Numbered from the stretch's first letter, positions 1 through 7,487 are shown. The stretch is DNA of 8,684 nt from an uncultured Selenomonadales bacterium (GCA_937916025.1 CALGGX010000484.1:1-8684), one strand, 5' to 3'. A program made the numbers and translations. Notes: a model not told the origin generated them from the letters alone.

Positions 1-1454
1 AATGTCGGAAAAATTGTTGTCGCGAGTTCATTCAATGAAACCGCTTCGCCTCGACAGCGGCAGATTATTTCGGCGAACGGACGATATTCAATCAAGTGAT
101 CATACAGCCATGCATACGCCTCTTTCGGCGATGAAAAATGTTTCGGCGCGCCTTCGATGTCGTTCCAAAAATTGTTGAGCGCATTCAATCGAGCGTCTTC
201 ATCGCCTTCAAACTCATCCGCCGAGCACTGCAATAATTTTTTCGAGTCGATGTCGAAATTTCGATCGGAAGTCAATTCTTCGCGCTCGCCGATCAAATGC
301 TCGAAGCCGTGCGCTTTTTCGGATGCCGTCAACGCATTGAAAAATTCCGCGACTGCTTTCGGATTGTCGGGCATGCTCGCGGTCGTCAAGATGAACTGCA
401 CTCTGTCGCGTGCGATACCGAGTTTGTACAGCAATCGGCGAATGAGCAGTGCCACTTCGCCGCCGGACGAGCCTTTGTACATGTGCGCCTCGTCGATCAC
501 GAACAGCAATTTGTTTGAAGGATCGGCGTCGAGCCACGCGCGCGTTTCATTCCAAATGTTTTGCTCGCGCGGGCGCATCAACATGTATTCGAGCATCGAG
601 TAATTCGTGATCAAAATGTCGGGAGAACATCGTTGCATTTCAAAGCGCGTGATCAGCTCGGCGTCTTCAGGATTCGGAATGTGCAAGCCGTTCTCGAGTC
701 CGGCGATAAATTCTTGCATGTTTGACTTTGCGGGGATTTTGCCTTCCGAGACGAGTCGATTGAAAAACTCCGCGTCCTCGGACTCGGTGATCAACTCGAG
801 CGTTCGTTTCAATTGCCGATCTTGCTTTCGATCGGGCAACGCGCCGGGATATGGCGTTCGACCGGTATACATGCCGAATTGCGGTCGGCGGACGTTTTCG
901 CCGCACACGTCTCGGAATATCTCGATGAATTTCCGATCATTATCGCCGATCGATCGCCGCAATCGACTGATCTGATCAGAGACGAGCGCATTCATCGGAT
1001 ACATGATCATCACGCGGACGCCGCGCATTTCCCATATCGAGGGCGAGTTGTATGCTTCGGCGGCGAGCTTTGCAATCAGCGGCCACATGAAACATTCGGT
1101 TTTGCCCGAGCCGGTGCCTGTCGATACGAACAAATCTCTGCCTGCCGTCGCCGCTTCCAATGCCTGCATTTGATGCACGAACGGCGTAAGGTACACGCCC
1201 AAGCCTGCATTGCCGAGGCGTATGAAGAATTGTTTCAGCCAATTCGGCAGGTTGATTGTTTCAAAGCCGCGCCGCGCGGTTTTGTATGCCGGTGACGATT
1301 CGATGTAAGGTTCTCGATACATCAAGCCCTCGCGATCTAATCGATCCGAAACGGCGTCGAGTAACAGCGGCGATTTCCCGAAGTATTGCGATTTGATGTA
1401 GTTCTCGAGCTCCGAGCGCAGTTTTTTGTGAATGGTGTTGACTCCGTAAGACAT
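1..1454 (-). CDS. Large DEAD/DEAH-box helicase, COG1205-like (gene D, 3' end outside window)
   Basis: The reading frame is open from the ATG at 1454-1452 to the left edge, giving 484 residues plus 2 nt with no stop, so the C-terminus is missing. Helicase motifs in order: the Q-type region LTPFVHQMQALEA (about 89-101), Walker A STGTGSGKTE (111-120), motif Ia YPMNALVSDQ (152-161), motif Ib-like ITNYSMLEYMLMRP (282-295), Walker B DEAH (321-324) and motif III TTASMP (357-362). This pattern is typical of the COG1205 group of superfamily 2 helicases (YprA/MrfA relatives, including defence helicases such as DruE). Those proteins are usually much larger, often with a C-terminal DUF1998 zinc region that would lie outside this window. 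It is expected to translocate on nucleic acid using ATP. The ribosome binding site GAGGAG overlaps the stop of the preceding gene, 5 nt upstream, so translation is probably coupled. The helicase call is firm; membership of a particular defence system is inference. Confidence 0.9.
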   Translation of the reverse strand, partial: MSYGVNTIHKKLRSELENYIKSQYFGKSPLLLDAVSDRLDREGLMYREPYIESSPAYKTARRGFETINLPNWLKQFFIRLGNAGLGVYLTPFVHQMQALEAATAGRDLFVSTGTGSGKTECFMWPLIAKLAAEAYNSPSIWEMRGVRVMIMYPMNALVSDQISRLRRSIGDNDRKFIEIFRDVCGENVRRPQFGMYTGRTPYPGALPDRKQDRQLKRTLELITESEDAEFFNRLVSEGKIPAKSNMQEFIAGLENGLHIPNPEDAELITRFEMQRCSPDILITNYSMLEYMLMRPREQNIWNETRAWLDADPSNKLLFVIDEAHMYKGSSGGEVALLIRRLLYKLGIARDRVQFILTTASMPDNPKAVAEFFNALTASEKAHGFEHLIGEREELTSDRNFDIDSKKLLQCSADEFEGDEDARLNALNNFWNDIEGAPKHFSSPKEAYAWLYDHLIEYRPFAEIICRCRGEAVSLNELATTIFPT

Positions 1455-1459
1455 TGCGA

Positions 1460-2413
1460 TCACTCCTCGATAAATGAATAGCCGATCCGCTCGAGTATGT
1501 TTTTGAGCGCGAAGAAAACTTCGGCGTCAAACGTCCGCGCGGATTGTTGCGACCAACTGTAGAGATTAAGCAAATTTAATTCCGACGGCGGCAGGTAAGT
1601 GCATTTTGCATTGACGATCGCGCCGTCGATTTTGAATTTGATCGGCGGCAATGTTCCGCGCGCGGCACGACATGCGAATGTCACTCGTCGATATGTTTTG
1701 GAGAATCTTTCGTCATAAATTCGCCACCGAGGCAATTGACTGCACTCGAATTTATCGCCGTCGAATTTGCAGAGATAATACGTACGCGGCTCACATTCGC
1801 CGAATCGTGCAATTGAAATTTCGCCGCTCCGCGCGGGTTTGTCGAACCATTTGTCGTCGACGAAGAATTGAGTACCGACCGGCATGGTTTCAACACGCCA
1901 CTTTGCCGAGCGAATGAGTTCATCCCACGTTTCGAGCAGAGTTTTGTTCGGCAACGCAAACATTTCGGCGACGGTTTTAACGGACGTTTTACTCGACGGC
2001 AGAAAAAATCCCGCGCCGCTCATTCGCACTTTTTGATCAGGCGTCACTCCGCGCATAAATTTAATGCCGTCCTGCACGGCTGAACTCGGCATCGATGCGG
2101 CGATTCGGTTCGGAGTGTAATAAATGCCGCCGGTCTTCAGATATAACCTGTAAATGTCGATCGGAAGGTTTTCGGCGAGTTGCACTTCGGGATATAATTC
2201 GGCATAGATCGATTGCAATTCGCTGATCCGATCTTTGAAATGCCTGATCGAAACGGTCGATCGATCGGTGTCAACTCTGTCGAAGAGACTCGCGTATGCC
2301 TGTCGAGCGATCGCGCTGTAAACGATCCGAGTTTTGAAATCCGATTCGACTTCGCTCGTGCCTCGGCGTATGTTTAAATCGGCGGCGATTGCATTCAACA
2401 ATTGATCGTTCAT
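1460..2413 (-). CDS. Unrecognised 317-residue protein in the helicase operon (gene C)
   Basis: I do not recognise the family. The ATG overlaps the stop of gene B in an ATGA arrangement (4 nt), so it is almost certainly translated with it. The N-terminal third is mostly helical and charged. A central segment has several Gly/Pro turns (KTGGIYYTPNRIAASMP, about 93-109; GAGFFLPSSK, about 133-142). The C-terminal half is rich in beta-type sequence, aromatics and a few cysteines (207, 215, 224, 248, 271) that do not form an obvious metal motif. There is no signal peptide, membrane segment, Walker motif or nuclease signature that I can see. Its place between the coiled-coil protein and the helicase suggests an adaptor or accessory subunit of the same complex. 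That role is inferred from position only. Confidence 0.85.
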   Translation of the reverse strand: MNDQLLNAIAADLNIRRGTSEVESDFKTRIVYSAIARQAYASLFDRVDTDRSTVSIRHFKDRISELQSIYAELYPEVQLAENLPIDIYRLYLKTGGIYYTPNRIAASMPSSAVQDGIKFMRGVTPDQKVRMSGAGFFLPSSKTSVKTVAEMFALPNKTLLETWDELIRSAKWRVETMPVGTQFFVDDKWFDKPARSGEISIARFGECEPRTYYLCKFDGDKFECSQLPRWRIYDERFSKTYRRVTFACRAARGTLPPIKFKIDGAIVNAKCTYLPPSELNLLNLYSWSQQSARTFDAEVFFALKNILERIGYSFIEE

Positions 2414-3996
2414 GCCTCGCCCTCCAACAACTCTCGCAATTCATCACTGACGTATTCGAATTGATTGATGCGCTTCGGCAGGACGAGCTCGGTGCAGATC
2501 GGCAAGAAGTAATTGAACAGTCCGCGCGGCTCGAATTTCAAATCGTCGGCAAACGGGAAGATCGCAATGACGAATTTGTCTTTGATGCCGAGCAGTTCCG
2601 GCAGGTACGCGACGAAGTTCGGCGCGAGCGGGTTGAGTGCGGCGATGATTGTGTCGTCACTTGCCTCGCAAAAATTCAGATCGTCGAGAGAGTCGACGCC
2701 GGAGCAATCGAGAACGGCGGCGGTTTTGCCGGTCAATGCGATTGAAAATGCGTCGGCAATGTCGTGCGCTCTCGAGCCCGCCAACAGCAACGGCATGTGT
2801 TTGTCGTACGCCGCGCGGAGATACTCGGCGAATTTCGCGATCTTCTCGTTGTCAATGCCAAGCGACTCGATGAAGGCATCGATGAAAGACTCGGGATCGA
2901 CTTTGATGTTGAGCGTCTGTCCGGCGCGGTAGATTTTTGTCGGAAGGGAGGAAATGATGGGCTGAATGGCAACGGCACTCGGAGCATCTGTGCACTGTGC
3001 GTTTTCGGATTTAATGGCGGCTGATTGGAGTTTAAGTTGCTCGATTTCGGTAGTCAGTTTGTCGAATTGAGTTTGAAGAACTGCGATTTCGCGTTCGCGT
3101 CGCTCGATGTCGGCAATCAGTTTGTCACGTTTGGGCTGAAGATCGGCACACTCGCGTTTCAAATCTGTACAACGCGCTTCGTAAAGCGAAACACCTTGCT
3201 TGAGTTGAGCGAGCTTTTGAGTTGCCGTTGCCATTTCATTCGGAAGTTTGAAAGCATGTTGCTTGCATTGTTCGTCGCGTTCGATCTCTGCGATCAATTC
3301 ATTGTGTCGCGCATGAAGCCGATCGATCTCTTGCTGTAATTTATCGCGATTCGATTCATTTTCAGTGACTTCTCGTTGAACTGTGTCTGCAATTTGTTTG
3401 CGCTGTTCGATCTGTTCATCCAATTCATTGCGTTGATTTTGAAGAATTGCGATCTCGTTTTCGCGCCGCTCAATAGCGTCATTCAGCCGGTGAAGAGTTT
3501 CAATCTCGCGTTCGCGCCGCTCGATATCGGCAGTCAATTGGTCGTATCGATTTTGCAGAGCGGAAACTTTCGGCTCTAAATCTTTGTGGCGATTAGTGTA
3601 AAATTCGGCATCACGTTTGACTTTTGCGAGTCGCGACTGTGTTTCGGTAAGCTGTTTGTTGGCTGCGGCGATTTCATCTCGAATTGCGTTGCGTTTCAAT
3701 TCTGCTTTTGCAATGTCGGTTGTCAAATCCGTCAGACGAGCAAATTCTTCGCGCCGTTCTTTTCGCAATATCGCGTCTCTGTTCAATTTCAAAAAACGCG
3801 CTACAAATTCTTGATCACGATTTTTAACGGTAAGATCAATAACCTTATCCGCCGACAATGTACTCGCTCTGAATCCTCGACAAATTTTCGCGAAGTTTTT
3901 CGGATTAATAAAGTATAATTGTCGTAATGCTTCTGCTCCGATCGCTTCGCACAGTGTACGAGCTTCAGCGTCCGTCAAGTCTTTAATGTCTTTCAT
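2410..3996 (-). CDS. Coiled-coil protein with degenerate P-loop-like C-terminal domain (gene B)
   Basis: This 528-residue soluble protein has three visible parts. Residues 1-75 form a small helical domain. Residues about 76-330 are an almost unbroken coiled coil rich in E, R, K, Q and I/L, with repeated units such as IERREREIETL and IERREREIAVL. After a linker, residues about 366-528 form a globular domain. There MPLLLAGSRAHDIADAFS (401-418) lies where an AAA/ABC-type Walker A would be expected, but the G-x4-GK-S/T residues are absent. VLDCSG (428-433) and VIAIFPFADDLKFEP (476-490) look like core beta strands of such a fold. I read it as a structural or sensor subunit that may have lost ATP binding; a different fold is possible. 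ATG 3996 follows GGGAG and lies 3 nt after the gene A stop. The end overlaps gene C by 4 nt. Confidence 0.88.
   Translation of the reverse strand: MKDIKDLTDAEARTLCEAIGAEALRQLYFINPKNFAKICRGFRASTLSADKVIDLTVKNRDQEFVARFLKLNRDAILRKERREEFARLTDLTTDIAKAELKRNAIRDEIAAANKQLTETQSRLAKVKRDAEFYTNRHKDLEPKVSALQNRYDQLTADIERREREIETLHRLNDAIERRENEIAILQNQRNELDEQIEQRKQIADTVQREVTENESNRDKLQQEIDRLHARHNELIAEIERDEQCKQHAFKLPNEMATATQKLAQLKQGVSLYEARCTDLKRECADLQPKRDKLIADIERREREIAVLQTQFDKLTTEIEQLKLQSAAIKSENAQCTDAPSAVAIQPIISSLPTKIYRAGQTLNIKVDPESFIDAFIESLGIDNEKIAKFAEYLRAAYDKHMPLLLAGSRAHDIADAFSIALTGKTAAVLDCSGVDSLDDLNFCEASDDTIIAALNPLAPNFVAYLPELLGIKDKFVIAIFPFADDLKFEPRGLFNYFLPICTELVLPKRINQFEYVSDELRELLEGEA
3075..3126 (-). repeat. 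Coiled-coil coding repeat, distal copy
   Basis: This stretch of about 50 bases inside gene B resembles the adjacent pair at 3441-3544. It shares the GAAGAA start and the TTCGCG...CGCTC core as read on the plus strand. It encodes the ADIERREREIAVL segment of the coiled coil. I interpret it as internal duplication in a coiled-coil gene, not as a mobile or CRISPR repeat. Confidence 0.5.
3441..3544 (-). repeat. Two adjacent coiled-coil coding repeats of about 50 bp
   Basis: Two imperfect copies lie nearly side by side, at 3441-3490 and 3492-3544. On the plus strand each begins GAAGA, continues through ATCTCG, then has a TTCGCGCCGCTC block. They encode ERRENEIAIL and ERREREIETL in the coiled coil of gene B. 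A third copy lies at 3075-3126. Copy number may vary between strains through slippage or recombination; this is inference. Confidence 0.55.
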
Positions 3997-3999
3997 TAA

Positions 4000-5550
4000 T
4001 CATACACTCCCTTCATTCAACACAAACCGTCGAAACAGCGCATACGACTCCTCCGCTACAAATCCCGCGCGGACGCTTCGATGCAACCAACCCGCCACTC
4101 TCGGATATTCCTCCGGCCGATCGAGCATGCTAATCCATGAGTGCGGTACTGCAATCAACCGCCCTCTGCCACGCCGAAGTCGCGCATACAAGTCTTCGTC
4201 CGAAGCCGCAATCCCGACCGCTGCGCGTTCGTATCGCAATCGCCAAACGCAATCCAAGCCCTGCAATATCCGTACTTCCATCCCGAACGCGAGCGAGTCG
4301 ATCTCAATCGGAACGTCGGCATGCAAAGCAATTCTGTTCTCGACGACGCCGTTCCGATCGATCTCAATGCAACCGTCAAATTCACCGCGCACCTGCAATC
4401 GGCGAGACTTCGGCAATGCATTCGATACTCCGTCCGCAATGCGCACTCCGGCAATGTCCGTAACCGTGACGACAGGCGTTTTGATCTCGAATGTCGGAAA
4501 ACCGCGCAGGAGATACAGATATTTCAGCGGTTGAGCACGACCGGAAGCAATGATCTGTTGACGAGAATTGCAATCGATCCTGAAGAGCTTATCGGCGATC
4601 GTCTTCATCACCGCACGCGGAAATGCGCCTGCATTCGCGTTGCCGCTGATGCAGAAATACATCGTCCGGGCGTCATGACGAATGATATACGGCTCGGTCT
4701 TGCCGATCTTCGTGTGTATCGACCAAAGCGGATGTATTTCAATCGGCGTGTCTGTTAATCGGCAGTGATACGTCAGGAAAAACTTCGCCGCATCTCCCGT
4801 TAATGCCGTTGCCATGATCGAATACAATCGCCAAGTCTTCAGTCCATGTCGCTTAGCGCATTGCAATTTGCATTGAACATGCGTCGGAACTTCGCCGAGC
4901 TCTTTTGTCGTGAGCAGATAATATTGTCGATTGAGTTGCACGTTCGAGTCGGGCGGGAGTTTCCTGCCGTTGTCGGCGTCAAACACTGTGCCGCTCGCAT
5001 CGACGCCGCGAGTTGAGCGCGACCAATAAAACTCCGTCGCCGAACACTCCGGCGTCAAACTTAACGCATACGATTTCGCAGGAATGTTACCGACATTCAG
5101 CCATGTAATGTCGTCGTCGAGCAATTCGTCCGCCAATGAAAAAGTCCGCGCGGAGCGACCGAACGGCGTGATCGTTAAGCGATTGCCGGACACCGCCTCG
5201 AAAACATCACTCGGCAGGCAAATCAATCCGAGCTCGAAATAAAAATCAGCCGCCGTCACACGAATGCGCAAAGGCAAATCGTGCGGCGGCGACCGCGTGC
5301 TTTTCGTCCAATCGGAATAAGATTGCGAACGATCGGGGCAATCCTTATCGGCTTCTTGCGCCGAGTGCTTGAAATATTGACGTTGCTCGCCGTTCGCCAA
5401 CAAAACGAACTGACCGCAAGCATCGCACATGAACAATTGACTTTTCGCAGACACGGTGCCGAGGCAAGCATACGCGTCCAAAACCTTGTCGAGCGTAATC
5501 CGAGTCCAACCGCGTCCGTCAATCCACATGCAAACATTATCCAACGCCAT
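4000..5550 (-). CDS. Protein with CoiA-like N-terminal zinc motif, first gene of the helicase operon (gene A)
   Basis: The frame is open from an upstream TTG at 5556, but I choose the ATG at 5550 (516 residues). The ribosome binding site GAGGTGA at 5563-5557 stands 6 nt before the ATG and touches the TTG directly. Near the N-terminus, MCDACGQ (41-47) is followed by QYFKHSAQEADKDCPDR (58-74). This gives C42, C45, H62 and C71, a likely zinc site whose layout (CxxC, then a HFxH-like stretch) recalls the N-terminal zinc region of CoiA-family proteins. No CoiA nuclease motif is evident afterwards. The remaining 440 residues look like mixed beta-rich domains I do not recognise, ending in a basic helical tail. 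There is no signal peptide or membrane segment. As the promoter-proximal gene of a helicase operon it may bind nucleic acid or a partner protein; that is inference. The next gene starts 3 nt after its stop. Confidence 0.85.
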   Translation of the reverse strand: MALDNVCMWIDGRGWTRITLDKVLDAYACLGTVSAKSQLFMCDACGQFVLLANGEQRQYFKHSAQEADKDCPDRSQSYSDWTKSTRSPPHDLPLRIRVTAADFYFELGLICLPSDVFEAVSGNRLTITPFGRSARTFSLADELLDDDITWLNVGNIPAKSYALSLTPECSATEFYWSRSTRGVDASGTVFDADNGRKLPPDSNVQLNRQYYLLTTKELGEVPTHVQCKLQCAKRHGLKTWRLYSIMATALTGDAAKFFLTYHCRLTDTPIEIHPLWSIHTKIGKTEPYIIRHDARTMYFCISGNANAGAFPRAVMKTIADKLFRIDCNSRQQIIASGRAQPLKYLYLLRGFPTFEIKTPVVTVTDIAGVRIADGVSNALPKSRRLQVRGEFDGCIEIDRNGVVENRIALHADVPIEIDSLAFGMEVRILQGLDCVWRLRYERAAVGIAASDEDLYARLRRGRGRLIAVPHSWISMLDRPEEYPRVAGWLHRSVRAGFVAEESYALFRRFVLNEGSV

Positions 5551-5563
5551 CTGCAATCACCTC

Positions 5564-5595
5564 GCGTGAACTTCAATGTAAGAAGTGTATCACGC
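5564..5595. promoter_or_regulatory. Interrupted inverted repeat over the -10 and start site; possible operator
   Basis: On the plus strand GCGTGAACTTC (5564-5574) is mirrored by GAAGT (5582-5586) and TCACGC (5590-5595). The arms pair over 11 bases, with a 7-base centre and a 3-base insertion (GTA, 5587-5589) in one arm. The element covers the predicted -10 box and start site of the gene A promoter. The left arm as transcribed lies at or before the start site, so it fits a protein-binding DNA site better than an RNA hairpin. No regulator gene is adjacent in the window. Confidence 0.45.
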
Positions 5596-5612
5596 AAGAT
5601 TTTGCATGTCAA
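5584..5612 (-). promoter_or_regulatory. Sigma70-type promoter of the helicase operon
   Basis: Reading on the minus strand, TTGACA (5612-5607) is a perfect -35 box. It is followed by exactly 17 bases and then TACACT (5589-5584) as the -10, with TGA just before it as an extended -10. The predicted start is near 5577, about 27 nt before the ATG of gene A. The -35 begins 7 nt after the stop of the 59-residue gene, so read-through from upstream may add to expression. Confidence 0.75.
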
Positions 5613-5619
5613 TCACGTT

Positions 5620-5799
5620 TCACATCAAAACCGGTGCGGGCGGTTCCGCCTCGACGATTTCAAACAGCTCCGGCGGGTAGAGATAATCCTCGTCCGACTC
5701 ATCGACGATGCGATACCAATCGCGCTCGACACTCATGACTTCATACACTTTGTCGGGAATGATATCGACATCCCGCTCGCCGATATACTTTATCTTCAT
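5620..5799 (-). CDS. Small 59-residue conserved-type hypothetical protein
   Basis: The protein starts MKIKYIGE and contains KVYEVMSVERDWYRIVDES followed by EDYLYPPELFEIVE. It resembles a widespread family of very small Bacillota proteins with the pattern K-V-Y-E-V...Y-R-I-V-D-x-S-x-E-D-Y-L-Y-P, which is probably a small beta-barrel (SH3-like) fold. Their function is unknown to me. GGGGTGAG provides a good ribosome binding site. The ATG overlaps the stop of the 122-residue gene in an ATGA arrangement, so it is the last gene of the aminotransferase group. The reading frame and strong translation signals support a real gene despite its size. Confidence 0.8.
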   Translation of the reverse strand: MKIKYIGERDVDIIPDKVYEVMSVERDWYRIVDESDEDYLYPPELFEIVEAEPPAPVLM

Positions 5800-6164
5800 A
5801 TTTTCTCACCCCAAACTTTGACTTTGAACATTATCTTGCCGATATTTCTGCATTGATACCAATGAATTTCGCAATTTATGAAAGTTTCTTTACCGTTGGT
5901 TACTGTCGCCGTGCCGCGCACTTTATACCAATCTGAAATCTTTGTTTTCTCACCATTCGGTAACGGATTGTTCTCGATGAGATAATTTACATCACGAATG
6001 TTTTGCCCCGAAGCAATGACTTTCACTCCGGTAACAGAACTGCCTTCTTTTAAATACCAGCCCGTTTGATCCATGACTTTTGAAGTCTTGACGTAAAACT
6101 TCGCCGCCATCGCGCTGAGAGTGCGCGGCACCGTAAACGACGTTTCGAGCGTATCTTCAATCAT
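5796..6164 (-). CDS. Unrecognised 122-residue protein
   Basis: I do not recognise a family with certainty. The ATG at 6164-6162 shares one base with the aminotransferase stop (TGATG), so translational coupling is likely. A GTG one codon earlier (6167) is also possible. The sequence is beta-rich and soluble: GWYLKEGSSVTGVKVIASG (35-53), SDWYKVRGTATVTNG (77-91) and CEIHWYQCRNIGKIMFKVKVW (98-118) look like successive strands. Two cysteines (98, 105) and several Trp/Tyr residues stand out. There is no signal peptide or membrane segment. Overlaps at both ends tie it to the aminotransferase and to the 59-residue protein; what they do together is not evident. Confidence 0.75.
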   Translation of the reverse strand: MIEDTLETSFTVPRTLSAMAAKFYVKTSKVMDQTGWYLKEGSSVTGVKVIASGQNIRDVNYLIENNPLPNGEKTKISDWYKVRGTATVTNGKETFINCEIHWYQCRNIGKIMFKVKVWGEKI

Positions 6165-7456
6165 CACAATTTCTTCGCCGACAAGATCAGATCGAGCGCA
6201 TTCAGTACATCGTCAATGTCCTGCTCCGAAATTACGAGCGGCGGCTGAAATGCCAATACATTTCGCCCGACACCGTTCTTGCCGACAATGAATCCCCGAT
6301 CCTTCAGCTCTTCAATCACCGAGTCAAGCTCCTCCGGTGCAGGCGAGCCGTCCGATCGAACAAACTCCGCGCCGACCATCAAGCCGATCCCGCGCACGTC
6401 GCCGATGATCGGATGCTTGACTTGCAAACCGCGCAAACCCTTCATCAATTGCTCGCCGCGAGTCCGCGCCGCTCTGCCCAGATCATGCTCGACAATATAA
6501 TCCAACACAGCCAAGCCCGCCGCCGATGATACCGGATTGCCTCCGAGCGTCGACGCTCCGGGACGAGTGTAAACATCCGCTATCTCCGCCGTCGAGATGA
6601 ATGCGCTGATCGGTTGCCCGTTCCCCAACGCCTTCGCCACACTCATTATATCCGGCTCCACGTCGAAGTTCTCTATCGCAAACATCTTGCCCGAGCGCGC
6701 AAAACCTGTCTGCACTTCGTCGACGATCAGCAATGCGCCGTATTTCGACAAAATCTCCTTCACGCGCTTAAACCAACCGCGCGGAGGTACCACAATGCCC
6801 GCATTGCCTTGAATCGACTCCGCAATCAAAGCCGCCGGACGACCGCTCGTCGACGACTTGATCAGCCGCTCCACCCGATTCGCACACTCCAAATCGCATT
6901 CCGGATATTTCTTGCCGAGCGGGCAGCGATAGCAGTACGGATTCGGCGCGAAATTGATCCCGCCGACCGGCGTCGGATCAGTCCGCCACATTCCGATCCC
7001 CGTCAAGCTCATCGTCAACTTCGTCCGACCATGCAAGCCGCTCTCGAGCGCAAGAAACTCACTGCTCCGAGTGTACAGCGTCGCCAGTAACAGCGCGCCT
7101 TCATTCGCCTCCGTCCCCGTCGAGCAGAAGAAACTCTTTTGCAATTGCCCCGGTGCAACTTCCGCAAGCCGCTCCGCCAACCGCACGAAATTCTCCGTCA
7201 GATAGATATTGCAGACATGCTGAAGCTCCCGCATCTGCTCGATCATTCGATCGACAATCGCCGGATTGCAATGCCCGCAGTTGATCACCGATACGCCCGC
7301 GTAGCAGTCGAGATACTTTTTGCCTTCCGAATCGAAGAGATACTGCATCTCGCCCTTGACGAATTGCGGCGGATTTTTGTAGAAATGTCCGAGGCACGGC
7401 ATAATGTATTGCCGCTTCTTCTCGACGATCGCCTCCGCGCCCATAAATCGTTTCAT
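6164..7456 (-). CDS. PLP-dependent class III aminotransferase (AGXT2/GabT-like)
   Basis: This 430-residue protein has normal length for fold-type I, class III transaminases. Visible hallmarks are STGTEAN (112-118) for phosphate binding, DEVQTGFARSGK (246-257) with D246 contacting the PLP pyridine nitrogen, the Schiff-base lysine K275 in SVAKALGNGQP, and TLGGNP (303-308). It should move an amino group from an omega-amino acid, beta-amino acid or alanine-like donor to a keto acid in the cytosol; the exact substrates cannot be read from sequence. A cysteine cluster CYRCPLGKKYPECDLEC (175-191) occurs in the AGXT2-like branch of the family. The frame extends upstream to 7537, but I choose the ATG at 7456 because GAGGGTG stands 6 nt before it and the longer frame would run through the promoter and the end of fliB. 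Two small genes follow with overlaps. Confidence 0.93.
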   Translation of the reverse strand: MKRFMGAEAIVEKKRQYIMPCLGHFYKNPPQFVKGEMQYLFDSEGKKYLDCYAGVSVINCGHCNPAIVDRMIEQMRELQHVCNIYLTENFVRLAERLAEVAPGQLQKSFFCSTGTEANEGALLLATLYTRSSEFLALESGLHGRTKLTMSLTGIGMWRTDPTPVGGINFAPNPYCYRCPLGKKYPECDLECANRVERLIKSSTSGRPAALIAESIQGNAGIVVPPRGWFKRVKEILSKYGALLIVDEVQTGFARSGKMFAIENFDVEPDIMSVAKALGNGQPISAFISTAEIADVYTRPGASTLGGNPVSSAAGLAVLDYIVEHDLGRAARTRGEQLMKGLRGLQVKHPIIGDVRGIGLMVGAEFVRSDGSPAPEELDSVIEELKDRGFIVGKNGVGRNVLAFQPPLVISEQDIDDVLNALDLILSAKKL

Positions 7457-7487
7457 CGCATTCACCCTCGCTTGATAATTTCGTTTT

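Noticed and set aside
157..603. Plus-strand open frame of 148 codons opposite the helicase
   Set aside because: The minus strand carries an uninterrupted helicase frame with the DEAH and TTAS motifs here; the plus-strand product is a Ser-rich shadow.
3075..3544. CRISPR-like or mobile repeats
   Set aside because: The units are imperfect, in frame, unequally spaced and encode a coiled coil.
4141..4758. Long plus-strand open frame (about 205 codons) opposite gene A
   Set aside because: It is antisense to a gene with ribosome binding site, promoter and operon context; its product is Arg/Ser-rich and low in recognisable motifs, as expected from a mirror frame of CG-rich codons.
5615..5660. Possible terminator between the 59-residue gene and gene A
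   Set aside because: The only hairpin (AACCG/CGGTT with a 7-base loop, then a short T-run) is a weak 5-bp stem inside the coding region; read-through seems as likely.
5281..5856. Plus-strand open frame spanning the gap between gene A and the small genes
   Set aside because: It crosses two minus-strand genes and the promoter between them, has no ribosome binding site and no recognisable domain.
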